Source: Fomes fomentarius
Taxonomy: Eukaryota > Basidiomycota > Agaricomycetes > Polyporales > Polyporaceae
Reading direction: 5' to 3'
Length of the DNA stretch: 64,000 bases
Assembly (NCBI GenBank): GCA_022606135.1
Contig: JABYQN010000006.1
Span: 434,001 to 498,000 of the forward strand
The notes beneath the pieces were generated by a model. That model was not told the origin of the DNA. It did no database searches and saw only the letters and a list, made by a program, of their open reading frames with translations. The position numbers were made by a program, and so were the translations under genes. Below, piece by piece: positions 1 through 11,634 of the stretch. The first letter of the stretch is position 1. Each line of letters starts with the position of its first letter.

Positions 1-816
1 TCAGTTCGGAGCATGTCATTATTGACTTGGGGGAGCGCCACCACGGGATGAAGAATGAGAATCCGCTCGATTTCATGAAGTTCTACTCGAAGCACAATCC
101 TAACTGTAGGCATTGAAGCAGTCTTTTGTTGATGAGGGAATACTGATGTGGCTTGGCCACAGTGGGCGTGCACGCGAATGAAGACGATATCTCGGTCACT
201 CTTCCGCGCTCGTTTGGCGAACTCCAACTCAGGGTGTACACCCGTGAAGCGAGGCAAGTGTTTTGTGATCACGGACATGACAATGTGCTAAGTCGTGCCA
301 TGGCTCAGGTTCTTCGGTCTGGTCCAACTGGGCTACCGGGAGATGCTCAAGGTTTTCAACGAGATGCAAGAGTGCAAGAAAGAGAAAGATGACGAGTTGG
401 AGATCGACATGTCAGAGGAGAAGCCTTCTACGCCTGTCACTCCGCCGGCAGATGCACCAGCGAAGCCGCGCACAATGTCACGGATGGTCAGTCGTGGGCG
501 GCAGCTGTCTAGGCATGGAAGTGGGCTGCTTGCAGAGCCGACGCCGCTGAAGGACAATCCGTTCACGACTGTGCCGCCGAGTTTTAAACCGCCGCAGCAA
601 AGCCCGACGCGGAAGGGGAAGAAACGCGGGCGGGAGAAAGGACCGGAGATGGTGAAAGAGTCCAAGGGCGGGAGTGGCGACGGTGAGGCCGGGGAGAAGG
701 AGGAAGTGATGGCGTCGGATTCTGGGGTGTTGAATTTGGAACTTGGGATGGAGACGGGTGGGATGTCCAGTGTCGCCACCGCCTCACCGCCCAGGAAGAA
801 GGTAAAGAAACCATGA
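1..816 (+). CDS. 3' part of an unidentified gene with a basic nuclear-type C-terminus
   Basis: The gene enters from the left edge. Reading frame and splice sites give exons <1-105, 163-235 and 309-816, with introns 106-162 (gtaggc...cacag) and 236-308 (gtacac...ctcag). The first two exons and the start of the third read as folded, conserved-looking protein, including FGELQLRV joined to FFGLVQLGYREM. After about 60 residues the product becomes charged, Ser/Pro/Lys-rich and probably disordered, ending in PPRKKVKKP, a plausible nuclear localisation signal. I do not recognise the family. A chromatin or nuclear role is only an inference from the basic tail. The exact donor of the second intron is chosen because it restores frame, so it is less certain than the rest. 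Confidence 0.6.
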
Positions 817-1266
817 AAATAGGTCGGGTTCGGTGCTCATTTCTTGCTTATCTTCTCTCTTGTCGTCTTGCTGCATGCTATTATTTGGACTGATACATCC
901 TACATGATTCACGCGTCATGCCCGTAATATTCGCATTTTATGTACATATGGACTGAGGACGGGCGTCTCTGTTGCTATATTAGAGGAGCTTAGTCAGCAG
1001 AGGATGGATACGAAGAAGGGTGGATTTGGAACTCGAAGAGCAAGTGCTTGCAGCAGCCTGGTCTGGTCAGTTCGATCTTCGTGTTCCCCGTCTTGCGCCC
1101 TCTCCGTTTGTCTTTACATATTCTGCCTTGTCGCGACGCTATCCGAGTCGACCGCTTTTCTTCCAACTGATCTGCCAGCACTGGTCATCTTCCTTGCCAA
1201 CATCATTTATACACACAAACTAATCAGGTCTGCTTGCCCTTCCCCTCACATTCCTTTTATCCGACC
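817..1266. other. Intergenic spacer and 5' leader of the SH3-RA gene
   Basis: No supported gene. It holds the 3' end of the preceding gene and the upstream region of the gene starting at 1267. Short open frames beginning near 1004 and 1020 overlap that leader, change frame relative to the SH3 exon and have no recognisable protein; I treat them as chance. Confidence 0.6.
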
Positions 1267-4200
1267 ATGGCAGAAGACCACCACATGCAAATTCACGGGG
1301 ACCATACCTACCCTTCCGACGAGGAGCATTCCGTCCTCGAAGACGACTCGGACGGCGAGGACCGCGACTTGGATTACATGGACGACGATGACGGCTCGTC
1401 CTCCCTCTCCATCCCCAATGAGTCTATCGACTTCGACCTCGTCTATGCCCTCCATAGCTTCGCGGCGACCGTCGAGGGCCAGGCCAACGTCGTTAAAGGC
1501 GACTCCCTCTTCATGATGGACGACAGCAATAGCTACTGGTGGCTCGTGCGCGTGCTCAAGACGCAGGAGGTTGGATACATCCCTGCAGAGAACATCGAGA
1601 CTCCTTTTGAACGTCTCGCCCGGCTCAACAAACACCGCAATGTCGATGTACGTGCCCTCTGCGTGCATCTTCTTCTCCACCCGTCATCCATCCCCTCCCC
1701 CTTGCTTACTGTACTTCTCTAGCTTGCATCTGCCACCCAAGCGGAGCTGCAAGAGTCCCGCGACCGACTCCTCTCTTCTCGCACGGGCTCAAATCAAGCG
1801 CACACCCCCTCCCCCACTCCAGGTCGCCAGCCGTCTCAGCAAACCAGGGGTGTCCACTTTACGCCCGCGTTCGGCGTACACCGCTACGCGCCGGCGATAT
1901 GGAATGAGGAGGAAGAGGAGGAGGAGGATATAGAGTGGGACGACGAGGATTATGAGGACGAGGACCCGGACCTGGCCGAGGAGTACGAGGAGCGCGAGCG
2001 CGCGACAGGGAGGAACGGGCAAGGACCGCCGATGGGCACGGAGCCGGACGATGGCATGAGCTGGGAGGACGGTGCTGTCGAGGAGAATCAGCGCGAGCGG
2101 CAGCAACAACAACAACAACAGCTGCCGGCTCAAATTCAGCTCGATGACATGTCACGCCAGGCTGGCCCCCAGGTTGCTGTTCAGCCCCTCCGCTCACAGA
2201 ACCCGCGCGACAAGCTCATCGTGATGAAGGACGAGTCTTCGCCTATATCGCCTGTGTCCCCCGGCGGACGCACCTTGGATCCTGCGCAGGCGACGGAAAC
2301 TCGCAAGCTGTCCATGACTCCTCCTGTTGCTCGCGCGGACGATGTCAGTGCGCAAGCCCAGGGTGGACCTCTTTTGCCAAGCGCTATCATGCACCAGCAG
2401 TCCGAAGAGCGCAAACGCACCCGCGAGGAGATCGAGGCTCTCGAGGAAGCTGCGCGCAAGAAGGCGAATATCGACGTTGGCGCGGGCAGGGGCAAGGTTA
2501 CTTCTATTGTTACAGCCGGCGAGCCCCCGAAGGCTGGTGGTGCCAAGCTGCGCAAGGACCGCGAGCGTGGCCAGGACACGACGGACGACGAGAGTGGGAA
2601 AGAGAAGGAGAAGAAGAAGAAGAGTAGTGGCGTGTTTGGCGGACTGTTTGGGCGCGGCAAGAAGGACAAGACTAAGGAGAAGGACAGGTCGGATGCTGGG
2701 AGCGCGACGAGCGTGGACTCGATGCGTGAATCCGAGGAGTCGGGCAAATCGTTGCGTTCTGCTTCCCTCACGCCGGAGGGGAACTCGCCTGTTACAGCGA
2801 GCGCGCGCCAGCAGCAACAGCAGGCGATCCTCATGCAGCAGAAGAACTCGACCGACCCTCGCAGACCTCAGCAGAGCCCTTCGCCACAGCGTGCCGATGT
2901 GCAAGGTCCCCAAGGCCAAGAACCACCAGTGCAGGTGCAGATCTCTCAGCACGCGTCAACTCTTCGTCAGCGCGACCAGCAACAGCAAGCGTTGTACCAG
3001 CAATACCTCAACCGCTCGCCGGCGACGCCGCCGGAGGCGCAACCTTCGTATGGGCTGCAGTCTGCGTCTGCTGTCATGCAGAACACGATGTCGTTCAGCT
3101 CGTCCACCAGCTCAACTTCTGGGTTGTCGGCTGGTGGTTCGCGTCCCAGGCCTGGTTCTTTGGTCTTGTCGCCCACCGCGATGGCCATGGATGGACAGGG
3201 AGTTGGGCTTCCGGACCTCAGTGTCGTACGTGTGTTTGCTGGAGACCACCTCCACACCGAGGCGACGTTCAAGACCGTCCTGCTCAACTCTTCTACTACC
3301 GCGTCCGACCTCGTACGCCAAGCTATACAGCGCTTCCGTCTACCCGCAGGCGAAGACGAGAAGGACTACTACCTCGCGATCAAGCAAGTAGAAGGATCCT
3401 CTGCTATTCTGCGTCCCGACGAGAAGCCGTTGGGTGTGTTTGAGTCGCTCGTCGAGGCTGCGATGGAGATTCCGAAGGTCAAGAGGAGCAGTGTCGGCAG
3501 TATCAGCTCGGTTGCGAGTAACCTCTCCATGCATCCCGCAATCAAGAAGCTGTCAATGAACGACTTCACGGATGATTCCCAGGTTAAGTTCTACCTGAAC
3601 CGTCGGGGCCGTGCGGACGATAGCTTCGAGGAGGGCGATGAGACCCTTCTTGCAGAGAGCATCGATGGGGATAGCGATTTCAATCGCGGTCGCGGACAGT
3701 TCCTTACCGTTTCTACATCTAGTGGGAATACGGTCCCAGCGGAACGCTTCAGCTCGCCATCGTTCCGGTTTGGTCTGCAGCTCGTCGTCTATCCTGAGGA
3801 TCTGCCAGACGATATGGTCTTTGATCCGCAGACAGAGGCGATTGTGTTCAAGAACACGCTTCGCAATCGCCCACAGGCTAGTCAGGTCGCGTCACCCGGT
3901 ATCTCGCAGACCATGCGGAAGAAAGTCTTCGTGTTCCCGAAGAACATCACCGTCGCGGAAGTCATAGAGCAGGGTCTGGACCGATTTGGCATCCCGGAAG
4001 GTGTCGTGGACGGTGGGGATGAGATTGAGGACAAGCAGACGAAGCGGAGAAGCTCATCTCGCGTCAGGTACGCTCTCGCTGTCATGGTCGATGGGAAAGG
4101 TGAGGACTTTGGTTTCGGTGCGTGGCCTTGCAACTGATGATTTACGTGCAGAGCGCGAACTCTCCCCTTCAAGCAAAGTCATCGACGCGTACCCTCGTCC

Positions 4201-5551
4201 ACCCGCGTACCGTCAAGTGGATCGCAGGTTCAGCGACAGCAAGCGTCGATCGATCGACTCCGCTCAGCTGCTCCTGGGTTCTTCAGAAGACGTCCGGCCA
4301 GACGACCCCCTCTTCGTCCTCCGCCGTGCGGTTGCGTACCGCATATCTTCTGCCCGCCACCGTTCGTCCGCGCCATTGGATGAGCTCGCGCTGCAACAAC
4401 TGCGCGAGTCTATCGCGAGTTCTAGCACGGCGTCCGATACGACCACCCAGGACGAGCCCAAACGCCAGCTGTCGAAGCAGGAGATCATTGCCGCCCAGCG
4501 CGCCGCGACGCGCGCCAACCAGCGTGCTATCTTGTCCGCACAGGCGAACTCTGCGCGTGGTCTCGATGTCCTCCTTCCTGGGAACGCCATGATCCGTAGC
4601 TCTCGTTACGAGGTCGACGACAAGATGCGCTACTCGTATGTCGACCGCGATGGCGAGACGTATGATATCAGTGACATCGTCGAGTCGGAGTGGCGTGGTG
4701 AGGTCGGTCCCGGAGGCTTCAAGGCTAATACATCCGGCGGCGATGACCTTCTTCACGGCGTACTCGCACATGGCAAGGACGGACTCGGTGCCAAGCTTGA
4801 TCGTGTTCTCAGCAAAATCAAGCACGAGAAGGAGACTGGTAGAGCGCCTCTTTCGCAGTCGTCATCTGGACAGAGCGTCGACTCCATACGCTCGAGCACC
4901 GACTCTACATACTCGGCCAACGAGACTGTCCAGGCTCCAGTTACCTCCTCTCGTACGGCGACTCCCACCGCGCGCGACATTGCGCGGTCTGCTTCGGCTG
5001 CCAGTCAGTCCGCGTCCCGTCTTTCCGGCTACCGTACCGCCAGTCCAGGCGAGTCCGAGTATTCCCGTTCCCATACCGTCACCCCCACAGCGGGCAGTCG
5101 CAACCGCGTATACCCTGCCCCACACGAACGGCAAGCATCCTTCGCGTCAGCGGTGTCTGACTACCGGACCGCGACACCATCGTCGCCGCCACCGGTAGGT
5201 GGGATGCCTGCACCGTTCAAGGAGGACAAGCCGAAGCTAGTCCTTCCTAAAAACGACTTTGGTCTGAACGAGATGATGGCAGTGATTGAAATGAGGGCTT
5301 CGCTGAACAACAAGATACCTGAATACGAGCCGCTGGATTCGGTCGAAGAGATGTTGTTCGGGAAAACAATCGATCTCTCTACGCTGCACCCGGAGATCAG
5401 GGATATCTACGCCAGCACGTTCGAGCAGCTCGATGAGATGGACCAGGTGTGTGATTTCGGTATTTGGGCTATCGTAGAAGGAAGGACTGATCACTTTTGT
5501 GGGTTGTAGACTCTGGACGAACTGCTGCAGCTCGCGATCCACGTCCATTGA
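1267..5551 (+). CDS. SH3 and Ras-association domain protein, probable cell-polarity scaffold
   Basis: Four exons: 1267-1647, 1723-4099, 4152-5446 and 5510-5551, all with GT-AG introns, giving about 1364 residues. The start is the ATG in CGACCATGG at 1267. Order of parts: an acidic N-terminus; an SH3 domain at about residues 56-113 (VYALHSF, then YWWLVRVL, then GYIPAENIE), followed by the ERLARLNKHRN segment seen next to the SH3 of fungal Bud14/Tea4-type polarity proteins; a long disordered region with Glu/Asp, Gln and Lys tracts; a Ras-association-like domain at about 625-715; a second globular segment at about 770-900; and a short conserved helical C-terminus. Known for the SH3 relatives: cell-end and cytoskeletal polarity, with protein phosphatase 1 binding. 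Inferred here: a scaffold linking Ras/Rho-type GTPase signals to growth sites. A one-to-one Bud14 orthology is not claimed. Confidence 0.8.
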
Positions 5552-6162
5552 CAATGATGAAAGCTATCTGTGGTTATCATTGTGCTCTCGTTGCATGTAT
5601 CTTACTCTCCAAGCTGCTTAGTATTTATTCGGGATACCAGAGAATGTGCCTGTCCGTCCATACTGTGTTTCGTTTGGAAATATCATCGAGATCTCACACG
5701 CATCCCTTTCTGCGAAACGGACTCTGTCTGGCCGTTCAAGATCTACATGGTTTATATCAACACTCCTTTATCTCATGCTTGAGCAACGGTAGTATGGCGA
5801 GAGCCACAGGCGGTGAGTGTATGTAGTCGAACTTGGTATCGCATAGTGCCTCGTCAGTTCAGTTAATCGTTGATAGACTTGCCATGGATGAAAGAGGGAT
5901 CGGATCGCACTGGTGATGTGGAGAGAGCGGAATGCAAGCTGCTGTTCGGCGTGAACAGCACAGGTCTCCACGAGCGGCCGTGATGCCGCTCTTTCAGCGA
6001 CTTACATGAGAATGATAGATGCTGTCGAAAATGATAGGAGGTACGGATGTTTTGGTGGTACTCGACCTGTATCACTAAAACATCCGTACCTTGAACGGTG
6101 CTACTAGAATTGTAGGCATGTATGTATCCGGGACCGTGACACGGCAACTAGTAGTCAATGAA
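5552..6162. other. Intergenic region containing a strong hairpin
   Basis: No supported coding sequence in 611 bp. The first part is the 3' UTR side of the SH3-RA gene. The one notable structure is the inverted repeat at 6039-6091, listed separately. Confidence 0.55.
6039..6091. repeat. 15-bp perfect inverted repeat (hairpin)
   Basis: Arm 6039-6053 (aggtacggatgtttt) is exactly complementary to 6077-6091, with a 23-nt loop. It lies alone between convergent gene ends. It could be a hairpin in a 3' UTR or antisense RNA, or a footprint of a small inverted-repeat transposon. No other copy was noticed in the window. Confidence 0.75.
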
Positions 6163-6854
6163 TTAGAGTACTACTAGTCTACGAATCCGAATGATGATAG
6201 CTGAGTATACGTTTGACAACTTTCGTGACTGCAGCTCTAGGTCTAGCCACCAAAAGCTAGTTGGCCACTCGTTTTGCTGGAAATAGACGGTTCTATTTTG
6301 CGTGGACTGCAAGATTCTGAGCCGACTCGGATTACTACTCAAGTTGGGAGAATTTTGGCGTATTTGCTTCATGTTCATTGGGCAGGATCTGAGAGAGCAG
6401 GGAATGTTGTCTGTACAACAATTGTATGTAACAGTGTCAGTGATGCTTTGGGTACATTGACAGTGAATAGGCAGAACGCAATGAGGAGGAATGACATACA
6501 GCGTTCGTACCTTCCCAAACAGAGAAGAGATCTTGAGCACCTGGGTCCTCATCGAGCCATGCTTTCGCAAGAAGCAAACGGTCATCGTTCACCTGCACAT
6601 GCGGCTCATTGGACTTGATGGTGAGTTGATTGGGCAGAGCGGTCAGGCCTTGGGGGAGGGGAGGCATGCAGGAGTATGGGTACCTGGAATGTCGCACAAA
6701 GGCAGGGAACAACTGACATACCTTCGATGAGTCCGCTCTCACTCTGCGCCTCAAAGACAGGTCTTATTTCTGACACAGAGACATACTTGTAGGTTTGCTT
6801 CGACGAGACCTCGACTTTGCGCTTTTTGTGTGGAGCTTGTGCGCGAACGGGCAT
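6163..6854 (-). pseudogene. Truncated N-terminal fragment resembling URB1/Npa1 (ribosome biogenesis)
   Basis: On the minus strand two exons splice cleanly: 6854-6722 and 6648-6511, with intron gtatgt...caag between. They join as ...SGLIEG + LTALPNQLTIKSNEP and run to RLLLAKAWLDEDPGAQDLF. This pattern (a KKRK-type basic start, then a N-Q-L-T-I-K segment, then an L-L-L-A-x-x-W-L-x-x-x-P-G-A-Q segment) is what I recall from the N-terminus of fungal URB1/Npa1, a large nucleolar pre-60S factor. After 6511 a possible third exon begins (acag at about 6410) but soon meets stops, and nothing resembling the remaining ~1500 or more residues follows. The likely start is the Met at 6854. The family assignment is from memory of motifs, moderately sure; the truncation is visible in the sequence. 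Confidence 0.45.
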
Positions 6855-7027
6855 CTCAGATTGGGCAGGGACAGACTGAGACAGAGCTCGGCCACAAGAC
6901 GCCCGAGGACGCTGGCCCAAGCGCTCAAAGTTACGTAACCCGGCAAGGCCGAAAGCACCGTGTGCCCGGTTGCCTGGGCCACGACTCTCAGACATTCCTC
7001 ATCGATGAGCCATTCCTCTGTAACGCC

Positions 7028-10000
7028 ATGTCGAAACATATGGCAGATCAACCTCTTGACTCCCGCCCTGCTAAACAACAGAAAACTGATCCCGAGTCGG
7101 GACTGGAACTACTTGGCGAAGATTCCTTACCCCTTGACATGCATCCCCTGAACGAAAAGATCTACACCGAGCTTCAAGAGACTTTCCCCGAGGGCATCTT
7201 GCATTGGGGGGACGAGAAGCCAGCATATGATATCATTCAAAGGCATAGCAACGGTCTCCTGAAGGAGTTCAATGAGGCGATGTATCAATGGTTTCTCATC
7301 AACCTGCGTAAAGTACATGGCCTGCTTAATCGTGCATACGCCGACCATGACTTCAGTGTGATCATGCAAATCAGTATGTTTTGTCTCCAGGCATATCTAT
7401 GAATCAGTCAATCTCAGTCATGTTGCAGAGGAGCTGCGAAAGCCTGAACCCCCACAGCAGCCCCTACTCCCATCCGTCTTCCAAGGTATGTTCAGCCAAA
7501 CCACAGCCGCATATAATCATATACTCACATTCCTACCAGTGGAGAAGGCTTGGGACTCTCCATTCATCGGCAATTCACACCATGTCCTGATCGCCAATCT
7601 TCGCGCGATGTATACCGCCTCGCTACAGGCGGCCAATGGGGCGAACGATCGCATGGTAGACATGAGCTGTACCGCCATCGTACAAAGCTCGGGTTCTGGC
7701 AAATCAAGAATGGTCGATGAAGTCGCGAAACACATATTCACCATCCCTTTCAACATTCGAGAGGCTGCAGAGACGAAGGGTATGTGCCATCTTGTCTCCG
7801 GCTTCCGTCAATATCCTCAGATCCTCTCAGCTGGCGCGTGGCCTCCACCTGATAATTCGACCCGGGATTGGCTCCTATCACAGACACACGTCGGCGAAGA
7901 AGGACGGCTTTCTCGAAGATATCTGTGCTTCTTCCGAGCCGTATTCGAACAGACTACAGAATTCGTCCGCGAGTTAGTGCAGCGGCACGAAATTCAGCAA
8001 GGCTCATTTGCATCGTGCTGGGGCAAATATCTCATTGCCAGACGTGATGACCTGCACGCAAGCATCTTAACTCAAGCGGTGAGCAAATATGCTCACAGCA
8101 TATGTCGTCCATGACTCATTGCTCAGAATGTCTTCGTGGAAGAGTCGGAATCTTTCGAGAAAATTCTGATCCACAAGGTGAGCTTTCTAAATGACTTCTT
8201 CCAATCCTGTATGGGCGTTTAGTAGTGTTGGCAGATGTGCGAGACTGACGGCATGACACGGCAACAAGCATCGTCGGCTCTTGACGGTCATGACAAAGTG
8301 ATTCAAAACAAAACGCAAGAAGCCTTGTCGACCCTAGTCTCTCTCGTTCGCCCAGGTTCGCTCAGAAACGACCCGCAGGGACTTGCTTCAGCCTTTACAG
8401 CTACTCAGGATCACCCCCTCCACGTGTTGATGTACTTTGATGAGGCACATGTACTATCAAAGTGGCCCAGCGACGTGGTGTCGCACACCGACAAAGTGCC
8501 CCTTGACGTCTTGGTAAAGACACTGGATAGGTTCCAACGCTGCGGTGCGTTCACCGTACTATTGTCAACCCAGTCCAACATCAATCTCCTGGCGCCGTCC
8601 TCTTCGTACGCTCGCTCAGGACGATGCCGTCAACTTGTTCGTAAGATGCATGTCCCTATCACGGAGACGCCTTTCGATTGTATAGTCGGCAAGCTGACGC
8701 CGTCGCAATTAAAAGTTGATGTCATTGACATGGTGGGATTCATGGCCATTTTTGGGCGACCTCTGTGAGCAAGATTGTCATAGCTTGGTAGAGTCGTCTG
8801 CTCATCTCTAGTGACAGCTGGAGATCTATGCTATCGCAACATCTACCTGTCGACACGAGCAACTCTTCTACAGTGGAAGATTACGCCGTACCGGATGCAG
8901 AGTGCGACACACTGCTCGCGCTTGCCCACACGAAGCTGCTGTGCAAGACAGAGGTGGACAACAACCGGAGCCAGTATTTGCCTGCAGCTCAAGCCGCCGT
9001 TATCGATGACCGAATTATGCTCGCTTATGAGGCTAGCCGTCGTTCGCAGCGGCACGAGATGGACCTCGTGGCGAGTCACATGCGCACAGTATACTCCATC
9101 CCTCGTGATCGCGAATATGTTCGCTCGGGCTACCCTTCGGAGCCCATCCTCGCGGAAGCGGCAGCGCGGCAGCTCGCCACATGGCGCCGATTCGAGAGCC
9201 AAGAACCAGCGGTTGCCATACTCCGGGACAATCTCCAACACGACCTGCTTGCACGGGGCGAGATAGGTGAGGCGGTAGGACGTCTACTGCTCACTCTAGC
9301 CCACGATCATGCTGTGATGGACGCCTCCCCAACAGTATCGCACTTTAGTAGATCTATCTCCGTCGAGGCTTTCTTCCGAGCACTGTACCCAGTGGAAATC
9401 GCTGAACGTGTCTTGGACAGCGTACCGGATAATCGTCCCAATGGCACTGGCGAGAAGCTGCGCGATGCTTACAAGAAAGCCGTGCTGAATTTCACGCACT
9501 TCGGCAAGTGGGCGGACGACTCATCATGGTCGGAGCATACTGCTGTGGGATGCTTCATGCGTCACATGGGTATCATCTGCCGAAACAATGGCGCGTTCGT
9601 CGACGTCATCCTCCCCGTTCTCCTAGACCGAGACGCCTCCCTTGGGTCAAAGGTCATGTCGGCGATCTTCGTCCAGTTCAAGCTCCGACAGAAGCCGGGC
9701 TCCTTGGCCGCATACGCCATCGACGAGGAGAGACTCGGATTCTTCTCGCATGATGAGGAGACGCCGCGGCCATACATCACGCTGATTATGGAACTGGGTG
9801 TCGTGAACCCTCCTCCGCCGATAGCACGGGTCCCCACCAAACCGCACTCGAAGACGGCCAAGAAGCTTCAGGAGCAGGTAGAGAATCAGAGCACCATGTC
9901 GGCTTCAGATCCCCAGATGTCACCTTCGCGCTTCCACATTCCCGACCCTCCGGCACGTGGCAAACCGAAAGGGGCTCACCCACGTTACAGCATGTCCGTC

Positions 10001-10288
10001 TATGGATGCTCGCCCTCGGTGTACAAGGTCATAAAGCAGGAGGACCGGGATAGCTATAAAGAAATCCTCCGTAGTGGTGACCTGCTTGGTGAGCACCCGC
10101 GTCAGGATCCCGACTCGCTGAGGCTAGTGCGGAACCAGAAGCCTTTTTTTGCGTATGGCGCCGCGAGCTGGTGCTGGTTGGACGACGAGTACTTGAACGG
10201 GGATGAGCCGACGGCTGTGGAGGGAGATGGTCTTGTATACATCGGGAATGAGATCCACGATGATGGCGATATTGAGGATGAATCCTGA
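7028..10288 (+). CDS. Large P-loop NTPase with possible nuclease-like C-terminal region
   Basis: Six exons restore one frame of 999 residues: 7028-7373, 7429-7485, 7540-8078, 8127-8177, 8235-8764 and 8812-10288, all GT-AG. Visible motifs: a Walker A-like loop SSGSGKS at about residues 184-190 in the context TAIVQSSGSGKSRMVDE; a Walker B strand HVLMYFDEAH with the DE pair at about 400-401; and a sensor-like strand FTVLLSTQSN shortly after. Near residues 770-797 a hydrophobic strand with D (FVDVILPVLLD) is followed by AIFVQFKLR, which has the spacing of a D...QxK restriction-endonuclease-like core. The C-terminus is acidic. Similar NTPases are numerous in agaricomycete genomes. The nuclease reading and any kinship to Crinkler-type NTPase-nuclease proteins are inference. 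A 51-nt in-frame segment in exon 3 (gtatgtgcc to ctctcag, about 7780-7830) may be an optional intron, giving 982 residues. Confidence 0.75.
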
Positions 10289-11290
10289 CTCTGTACTATG
10301 TACCTCTGTGTTAAGTCAAATCCATGTATACTATTGCAATTCGAGTGACGACGCCGACGAGACGAACCACAGAAGCATATGACTAGTAGTGTCATGTTTG
10401 CATGTAACCGTCGCTTCCAGGTTGTACAAATCCAGAAAGCATGGGGCTCAGACTAAAACCTGCCCATCATGCTCCCGCCACAGACATCCTCAGGCTGAAC
10501 CAGGGCCTTCAAGGCTCCGAGCGAGCTGACCAGTGACAATCGTGTCCGCCCACCGAACTACCGATAGTATCACCGCTGAGTTGCAGCACGAGGACTGACT
10601 CCAACTGAGGGTGCTCTTGATGGTGTCGACCTCCCTCCATATCATTGTCCGGATGCCGGGATGTCGCCATCCCTGTTGGCTTATGATCTATCAGCAGAGA
10701 ATCTGAATGCTCTTGTTTCTTTTTTCAACTGTCTGATAGTGGTGAGGTATCCCGGTTAAAACTGTAGCTAAGTAGAAATAATGGCACGAACACTGGCCTC
10801 TGTAAGGACGAGTGCTAGCCCTCCTTGTAACGACAAGCGCTAGCCCTACCATTTCCGGACTGTAGGATACTATGTCTCCATCAGGGCGGGCTGCTCGCTA
10901 CGCCGGCACGCACGGACTCAATGCGTAGGGGTACAGGACTGCTTGGCACAACTCACACTTCAGGCTGCCTACGGGCAAGTGGGCGTCCTGACAGTGTTTG
11001 AGTAATGATCACTGGTACGTCTGCCTCTTCAGCGACCGAGAGACTGTCTCCATTCTTAAGCAGGGACCTCTGATGGAGGGTGGCGAGTCAGATGCAGAGA
11101 ACGAAGCTCTTGGACGAGGAACACAGACTGGACATAAGTATACCGCTGGCCGGCTAGTGCCCGAGTGACAGCACTCCCCACCGCTTTCTTAACTGCTAGC
11201 CATGACTGGAAATCGAATCGCATGTGTAAGTCATAGTACATATACACCAACGCTACCGCCGCGAACAGGCTGCTAGATCGGGCTCAAAGA
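10289..11290. other. Long intergenic region, no gene seen
   Basis: About 1 kb without a supported reading frame. It follows the NTPase stop codon. A short near-repeat occurs at about 10803-10850: two copies of a unit like gta-(a)-cga-(ag)-gctagccct in tandem. I see no tRNA, rRNA or transposon end here. Confidence 0.5.
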
Positions 11291-11634
11291 TTATTGACCA
11301 AATTCAGGTACCCGCCCCTCCAATTCAACGAGCATGATATCTGCCGCAACGTCTGCCGCAATGTCAACAGATCCCTCACTATCGCTTTCTGAGATTTCCG
11401 CAGCCCAAAAGGACGGGTCTGTCAATGTAGGGTCAATGACTCCCCGGTCCAGGTGCTGCAGATTGAAAAGAGAACACGACAGGAAGATGGTGGTGAGACT
11501 GTGAGGGCAGATTAAGACCCCTATTCCTGGTAATATAGAATGTAGAACCATCATACAGGGTGACAAAGTCTCCGATAGGGGCAGGCCCTGCTCCATGAGT
11601 GGTGCCAACCTGGAAGGAAAGGATGAGCTCGTCC
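11291..11634 (-). pseudogene. Possible 3' fragment of a protein gene, cut by LTR-A
   Basis: On the minus strand the stretch ending at the stop codon at 11291 reads as an acidic C-terminus (SFWAAEISESDSEGSVDIAA). An adjacent frame upstream reads GAGPAPIGDFVTLYDGSTF, suggesting a second exon. The upstream side is interrupted at 11635 by the end of the LTR-A copy, so any gene here is broken. No family is recognised; this is a weak call. Confidence 0.25.

Noticed and set aside
1004..1516. Upstream alternative start for the SH3-RA gene
   Set aside because: The frame differs from the SH3 domain and gives Ser/Thr-rich low-complexity protein; the ATG at 1267 has the better context and the right frame.
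2181..2952. Overlapping minus-strand frames of over 200 codons
   Set aside because: They mirror a low-complexity region of the SH3-RA exon on the plus strand and show no splice or domain structure.
6764..7078. Minus-strand frame as an alternative to the URB1-like first exon
   Set aside because: It overlaps the NTPase start codon and reads as out-of-frame sequence; the neighbouring frame with KKRKVEVSSKQTY and a clean splice donor is preferred.
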